Below are positions 7,901 through 10,436 of a DNA stretch of 10,436 nucleotides, piece after piece. The position numbers were made by a program, and so were the translations under genes. A model generated the notes under the pieces. That model was not told the DNA's origin, made no database searches, and worked only from the letters and a program-made list of their open reading frames with translations. The first letter of the stretch is position 1; the number at the start of each line of letters is the position of its first letter. This stretch comes from CAZOIA01 sp964579675. Lineage in GTDB: Bacteria > Planctomycetota > Phycisphaerae > UBA1845 > PWPN01. The DNA lies in assembly GCA_964579675.1 (NCBI GenBank), contig CAZOIA010000192.1, positions 1 to 10,436 on the forward strand, given 5' to 3'.

Positions 7901-8584
7901 ATTCCCTGTCAGTTCCGCGATATGCGCCTGGCCGACGTGGACGGCGACGGCGAGGCGGAAGTGATCAACGCGGTGGACACCAACTGCGGTCAGCTCGTGG
8001 TGTACGAGCCCGACGGCCAGGTGCGCTGGGACGCCGACGTGGCGGGAGCGGCGCAAGCCATTGCGGTTCGCCCGTCTGACGAGGCCGGCAACAGAGCCGC
8101 CACCGTCTATTGCGCTTCGGCCGCGGGGTACGTGTCCGCCTTCGAAGGCGCCTCCGGTGTCCGGCGCTGGGTATGCTTCATCGGAGAACCCAGCGACTTC
8201 CTCGCCACCATGGGCCAGGACGCGATTCTCGCGATCTGCCAATCGGGCAAGGTTTTCGTCGTCGATCGCCATGGAGCCCTCGGGGGACGCCATTCATTCG
8301 GTGCAGCGGTCACCGCGTTCCTGCGGCCCGGCGACCACCGCGAGGCCGCAACCGTTTTGGTGGGGACCCACGACGGCCGCCTCCTGGCTCTGCGCGAAGG
8401 CGCCGGCGACCCGAAACCGGGCCGAGAGGGCAAGTTGTCGCGCTCACTGCCTGAGCGACCCGCCCGGCGAAAATGTTATCGGCGCTTCGCTTGTCTTGGG
8501 GCCGGTGCACACGATGGGCCAGCCGATCCGGGGCTTGAAGGCCCGACGGATACACTTGGAATCGCCGTACCGGTGGAGGAGTGA
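4931..8584 (+). CDS. Exported heparinase II/III-like protein with C-terminal calcium-motif beta-propeller
   Basis: The product is 1217 aa. A Sec signal peptide (1 to about 28) has core FFFSWVVVVAWL and likely cleavage after GRA or RAA. Residues about 38-180 resemble the non-catalytic alpha/beta domain found before toroid or glycosidase domains (strands ending in ILVLGN and HVVMVGGSD). Residues about 200-500 look like an (alpha/alpha) toroid rich in W, Y and H, including GNHGTRAG (314-321), comparable to the NHG element of heparinase and alginate-lyase families. Residues about 515-770 fit the heparinase II/III beta-sandwich, with SGGHHSFQDGN (526-536), SWLGTGESYN (547-556) and strands RWTLVIDRV and ERHWYVRG. 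Residues about 800-1155 form a PQQ/FG-GAP-like propeller with calcium-type loops DIDGDGEEE (903-911) and DVDGDGEAE (1002-1010). The last 50 residues are basic and unlike a propeller. Uronic-acid polysaccharide cleavage is plausible; catalytic residues cannot be assigned with certainty. A purely binding role is possible. Confidence 0.82.
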   Translation: MPGSTIVYQFFFSWVVVVAWLSSAGRAADPGALPPQAELRVTLDAPGTVIACPPTETYEAVASRLADGLERLTARRPRLVADTGSPGELGAGPILVLGNLMDGRLARSLYLQAYDFTDHAWPSSGGRVVRTIRDPLGTGAHVVMVGGSDVDGVAAAANELISIIEQNGPTTGYLNRVRLGRWAEPIESHTKDLLGNDDGIWSRSGGSGSWNYMIEIARAGLGYLRTGNEAYLPVFKRELRYWFDHDVYHPKDDAPQMLHGRLYTLVLVWDLLRDHPSFSAEDRHKFDEDFLFVFSSGEGPGRIASQSRRTLVRGNHGTRAGLDAFFGGRFFARRFALPEAQEWLEVGQRYFAPQMTSAKPVCDSWGHQWAASLYNTLVYAMASGKQEYFDSEPLRLAAERALIAHPNGEGPLGYLSACAVATAQTGYLSLWESADHIGRRGAEMLGQGDEHLRSFCTGAPITKRDDLLGVAVAPVDRLWYETIDAAGFNPGGLFQAGTPRDACFDKASIREGWTERDFYLLFDGISGGHHSFQDGNCIVRLCEGGPSWLGTGESYNTSATVRSQNGLFVALDGAGPGRLHRYARLLYAGWAGSYLAVAAALEGVGEVDWQRHIVRKRGRWTLVIDRVVARQAGEMLAERHWYVRGAVTARTDGLVSEQPFQEAPRCLHLQTAGVPTEGMAGTSDRTEAVRLRAIPDRPFELSTLLHVNQHADKPDFRLMKTGLGWRVDSGADTEVVIVAPPGRDGVTVLTQQGSTRIGHAFVTSMPAFADALQPEAGPGGETLALHPTAPPATLGWQSFPVGKECVTAVAVGQDGRLAAGDAAGQVVLFSPAGAELARVQLPSRVLALHFLGDDLLVGQERGALTRLGPDGSERWHVVIPYVPMAWPYWSEYRSRVREITSADIDGDGEEEILISNSDRRVYAFTGQGEPRWKASVEWGVYTAMTVGRHRDGFGLYGGTSQPSMHGWCIVFGADGKVARHYSRPDLVSWSIPCQFRDMRLADVDGDGEAEVINAVDTNCGQLVVYEPDGQVRWDADVAGAAQAIAVRPSDEAGNRAATVYCASAAGYVSAFEGASGVRRWVCFIGEPSDFLATMGQDAILAICQSGKVFVVDRHGALGGRHSFGAAVTAFLRPGDHREAATVLVGTHDGRLLALREGAGDPKPGREGKLSRSLPERPARRKCYRRFACLGAGAHDGPADPGLEGPTDTLGIAVPVEE
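8575..8581 (+). promoter_or_regulatory. Ribosome binding site for the last gene, overlapping the end of the lyase-like gene
   Basis: GGAGGAG is a near-perfect anti-Shine-Dalgarno match 4 nt before the ATG at 8586. It forms the last sense codons of the preceding gene, whose TGA is at 8582-8584. The one-base gap implies translational coupling. Confidence 0.8.
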
Positions 8585-8585
8585 C

Positions 8586-10292
8586 ATGTTGGGAAAAACA
8601 ACGCCATTGATCGGTCTAGGTACAGCCGCGGTCTTCGCGGTTACATATGGTCCGTCGGCTTGCGCAGCCGCGGAGGCAACAGATAGGGGACGACCGCGAG
8701 CATCCGCAGTGCGGGAGCGGGCCGGACCAGCAGAAGTGCTGTACAACGGCATAGAACTACCGGCTGAGTGGCCGCCGCGGAACAGGACTTGGAGCATGGA
8801 GCCCATCGGCTCGCCTCCATACATCGTCTCGCCGCCCGAAGTGATCCCGATTGACGTGGGGCGTCAGCTCTTTGTGGATGACTTCATTATCGAGGAGGCG
8901 TCCCTGAAGCGAAGCTTTCACTCCGCTGAGTATTACTCCGGCAATCCCGTTTTCGACGACATCCCATACAGCGACGGCATCTGGTATGACCCGCGCGACA
9001 ATCTCTTCAAGATGTGGTACTCAGGCCGCTACGCCGCTTCCGGAGTGGTCCGCTACGCCACTTCCCGAGACGGCATCCACTGGGAGAAACCCTCTCTTGA
9101 CGTCGTTTCCGGAACCAACATCGTCTTTCTCCCGGAGATTCGAAGGGATGAGACAACGGTATGGCTCGATCTCGAGGAGAAGGACCCGAGCCGGCGTTAC
9201 AAGATGTTTGTCTATCTCAAGAAGCCTGCCGAGTACAACTACTGCTCGGTGCACTTCTCCGCAGACGGCATCCACTGGGGTGAATCCGTCGCCAGGAGCG
9301 GAAGATGCGGAGACACGACAAACGTCTTCTGGAACCCCTTTCGCAAGGTCTGGGTCTACAGCGCAAAGGATCCGCATATGCCGGGACGGAAGGACACGAT
9401 CCGCATAAAAACTGGCGCTCTCAAGGGTAAAGATCAGAGAGTGAAGCGACGTCTGTACTGGGAGGCCCGCGACCTGATCCGCCATTCCATGTGGACGAAC
9501 GAGGAGATTCCCTATTGGGTCGGCGCCGACAGGCTGGACCCTCCGCGACCCGATCTGAACATTCCGACCATGCTCTACCGCCTCAACTGCGTGGCCTACG
9601 AGAGCCTGATCCTGGGCCTCTTCACCATCTGGCATGGCCAATACGAGGGCCGCCCCAAGATCAACGATCTCGTAGCCGGCTTCTCCCGCGACGGATTCCA
9701 CTGGGACAGAACGAACCGGGAACCGCTGATAACCGTCTCGGAGGACGACGAGGACTGGAACTGGGGCAATGTCTCATCCGTCGGGGGCTGCTGTCTGATC
9801 GTGGGCGACAAGCTGTACTTCTATGCATCTGGCAGAGCGAGGAAAAACGACAGCTTCACCGGTCTTGCGACGCTCCGGAGAGACGGCTTCGCCTCGATGG
9901 ACGCGGGAGCGTCGGAAGCGAGTCTCACCACAAGGCCGATTTCCTTCAAAGGCAAGTATCTCTTCGTCAATGTGGATGCCCCGCAGGGGGAACTCAGGGC
10001 CGAGGTTCTGGACGAGAGAGGGCAAGTGATTCAGCCATTCACGCGGGAGAATTGCGCTTCGGTGAGTGCCGACAGGACGCTACAGACGGTATCCTGGAAG
10101 GGCGTGGAGGACCTCTCGAAAGTCTCCGGCAGGACCGTGAAGTTGAGGTTCCACCTGAGGAGCGGGAGGTTGTACGCGTTCTGGGTAAGCCCCGCCAGAT
10201 CCGGGGCAAGCTACGGATACGTTGCGGCGGGCGGCCCGGGATTCACCGGGCCCAAGGACACCATCGGAAATGCGGCGTTGCCACACCGGTGA
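8586..10292 (+). CDS. Exported GH32/GH43-like five-bladed propeller protein with C-terminal beta-sandwich, function unassigned
   Basis: The product is 568 aa. The N-terminus (1 to about 28) has a hydrophobic core and an ACAAAE cleavage region. The nearby Cys26 makes a lipoprotein conceivable, but Pro at -3 is a poor lipobox. Residues about 88-440 look like the five-bladed propeller superfamily of GH32/GH43/GH68 enzymes: LFVDDF (95-100), SDGIWYDP (129-136), FKMWYSG (141-147). Three Ser-x-Asp-Gly-x-His-Trp turns recur at blade ends: 160-166, 225-231 and 367-373. The invertase WMNDPNG motif is absent, so no reaction is assigned. Residues about 450-538 form a beta-sandwich (KYLFVNVD, GELRAEVLD, VKLRFHL, LYAFWVS). 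Proteins of this layout are frequent in Planctomycetota and Verrucomicrobiota genomes, usually annotated as hypothetical or glycosidase-like. Start 8586 is chosen for its strong ribosome binding site and signal peptide. The frame stays open back to 8061, but that stretch overlaps the upstream coding sequence. Confidence 0.85.
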   Translation: MLGKTTPLIGLGTAAVFAVTYGPSACAAAEATDRGRPRASAVRERAGPAEVLYNGIELPAEWPPRNRTWSMEPIGSPPYIVSPPEVIPIDVGRQLFVDDFIIEEASLKRSFHSAEYYSGNPVFDDIPYSDGIWYDPRDNLFKMWYSGRYAASGVVRYATSRDGIHWEKPSLDVVSGTNIVFLPEIRRDETTVWLDLEEKDPSRRYKMFVYLKKPAEYNYCSVHFSADGIHWGESVARSGRCGDTTNVFWNPFRKVWVYSAKDPHMPGRKDTIRIKTGALKGKDQRVKRRLYWEARDLIRHSMWTNEEIPYWVGADRLDPPRPDLNIPTMLYRLNCVAYESLILGLFTIWHGQYEGRPKINDLVAGFSRDGFHWDRTNREPLITVSEDDEDWNWGNVSSVGGCCLIVGDKLYFYASGRARKNDSFTGLATLRRDGFASMDAGASEASLTTRPISFKGKYLFVNVDAPQGELRAEVLDERGQVIQPFTRENCASVSADRTLQTVSWKGVEDLSKVSGRTVKLRFHLRSGRLYAFWVSPARSGASYGYVAAGGPGFTGPKDTIGNAALPHR

Positions 10293-10390
10293 GCGACCGG
10301 GAACTGCAATAGGATTCACGACCCCTGGGTCTCATTCTCCTGCCCAGCCCTTGCCCCTCCGCGAGCCACCGAGGACGGCCCCGGGGGCGA

Positions 10391-10405
10391 TTCCCGCGCC
10401 GGGAA
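10391..10405 (+). repeat. Perfect small inverted repeat downstream of the last gene
   Basis: TTCCCG (10391-10396), loop CGC and CGGGAA (10400-10405) can form a 6-bp hairpin about 100 nt after the stop at 10292. A 12-nt GC palindrome, CGCCGGCCGGCG, follows at 10411-10422. No T-tract follows either, so a standard Rho-independent terminator is not supported. They could be weak RNA 3'-end structures or chance in GC-rich DNA. The rest of 10293-10436 shows no gene or other feature. Confidence 0.3.
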
Positions 10406-10436
10406 AGCGGCGCCGGCCGGCGGGATTTGGCGAATC

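Noticed and set aside
8061..8585. 5' extension of the last gene, open back to 8061
   Set aside because: It lies wholly inside the lyase-propeller coding sequence in another frame, has low-complexity Arg/Pro/Ser composition, and would bury the signal peptide that begins at 8586.
9491..10312. 273-codon plus-strand frame overlapping the last gene
   Set aside because: It is an Arg/Gly/Ser-rich frame shadow of the propeller gene with no start signal or domain.
10293..10436. Rho-independent terminator
   Set aside because: The hairpins present are not followed by a T-tract.

Overview
The window is a GC-rich bacterial segment with four long, co-directional genes on the + strand. They cover nearly all of 88-10292. 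No RNA genes, CRISPR array, insertion sequence or transposase is visible. The gene types suggest a Planctomycetota or related PVC-group heterotroph: very large exported multidomain glycan-active proteins, a Tat-exported Gfo/Idh/MocA oxidoreductase of the form common in those phyla, and an exported protein related to GH32/GH43 propellers. This assignment is inferred from protein character; no marker gene is present.

Layout. Bases 1-87 are a short leader with no recognisable promoter. At 88-3546 lies a three-domain exported protein: an Asp-box (BNR, sialidase-like) propeller, a GH3/NagZ-like domain and a calcineurin-like metallophosphoesterase. At 3510-4874 lies a Tat-exported Gfo/Idh/MocA oxidoreductase whose start overlaps the previous gene by 37 nt. 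After 56 nt, 4931-8584 encodes an exported heparinase II/III-like (alpha/alpha toroid plus beta-sandwich) protein fused to a C-terminal propeller with two DxDGDGxxE calcium-loop motifs. One base later, 8586-10292 encodes an exported five-bladed-propeller protein of the GH32/GH43-like superfamily with a C-terminal beta-sandwich. Bases 10293-10436 are non-coding and hold a small perfect hairpin and a GC palindrome.

How they fit together. Each gene has a good Shine-Dalgarno sequence 4-8 nt before its start. The spacings (overlap, 56 nt, 1 nt) suggest one transcriptional unit. All four products carry an export signal, so the set reads as an extracytoplasmic glycan-processing cluster: glycosidase-like, lyase-like and phosphatase-like activities plus a sugar oxidoreductase. 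The substrate cannot be fixed from sequence. Sialidase, hexosaminidase and heparinase folds together point toward amino-sugar, uronic-acid or sialylated glycans, but several catalytic-site motifs are altered, most clearly in the GH3 domain. The main points of interest are the three-domain fusion, the altered GH3 pocket, the lyase-propeller fusion with an odd tail, and the poorly characterised last gene.
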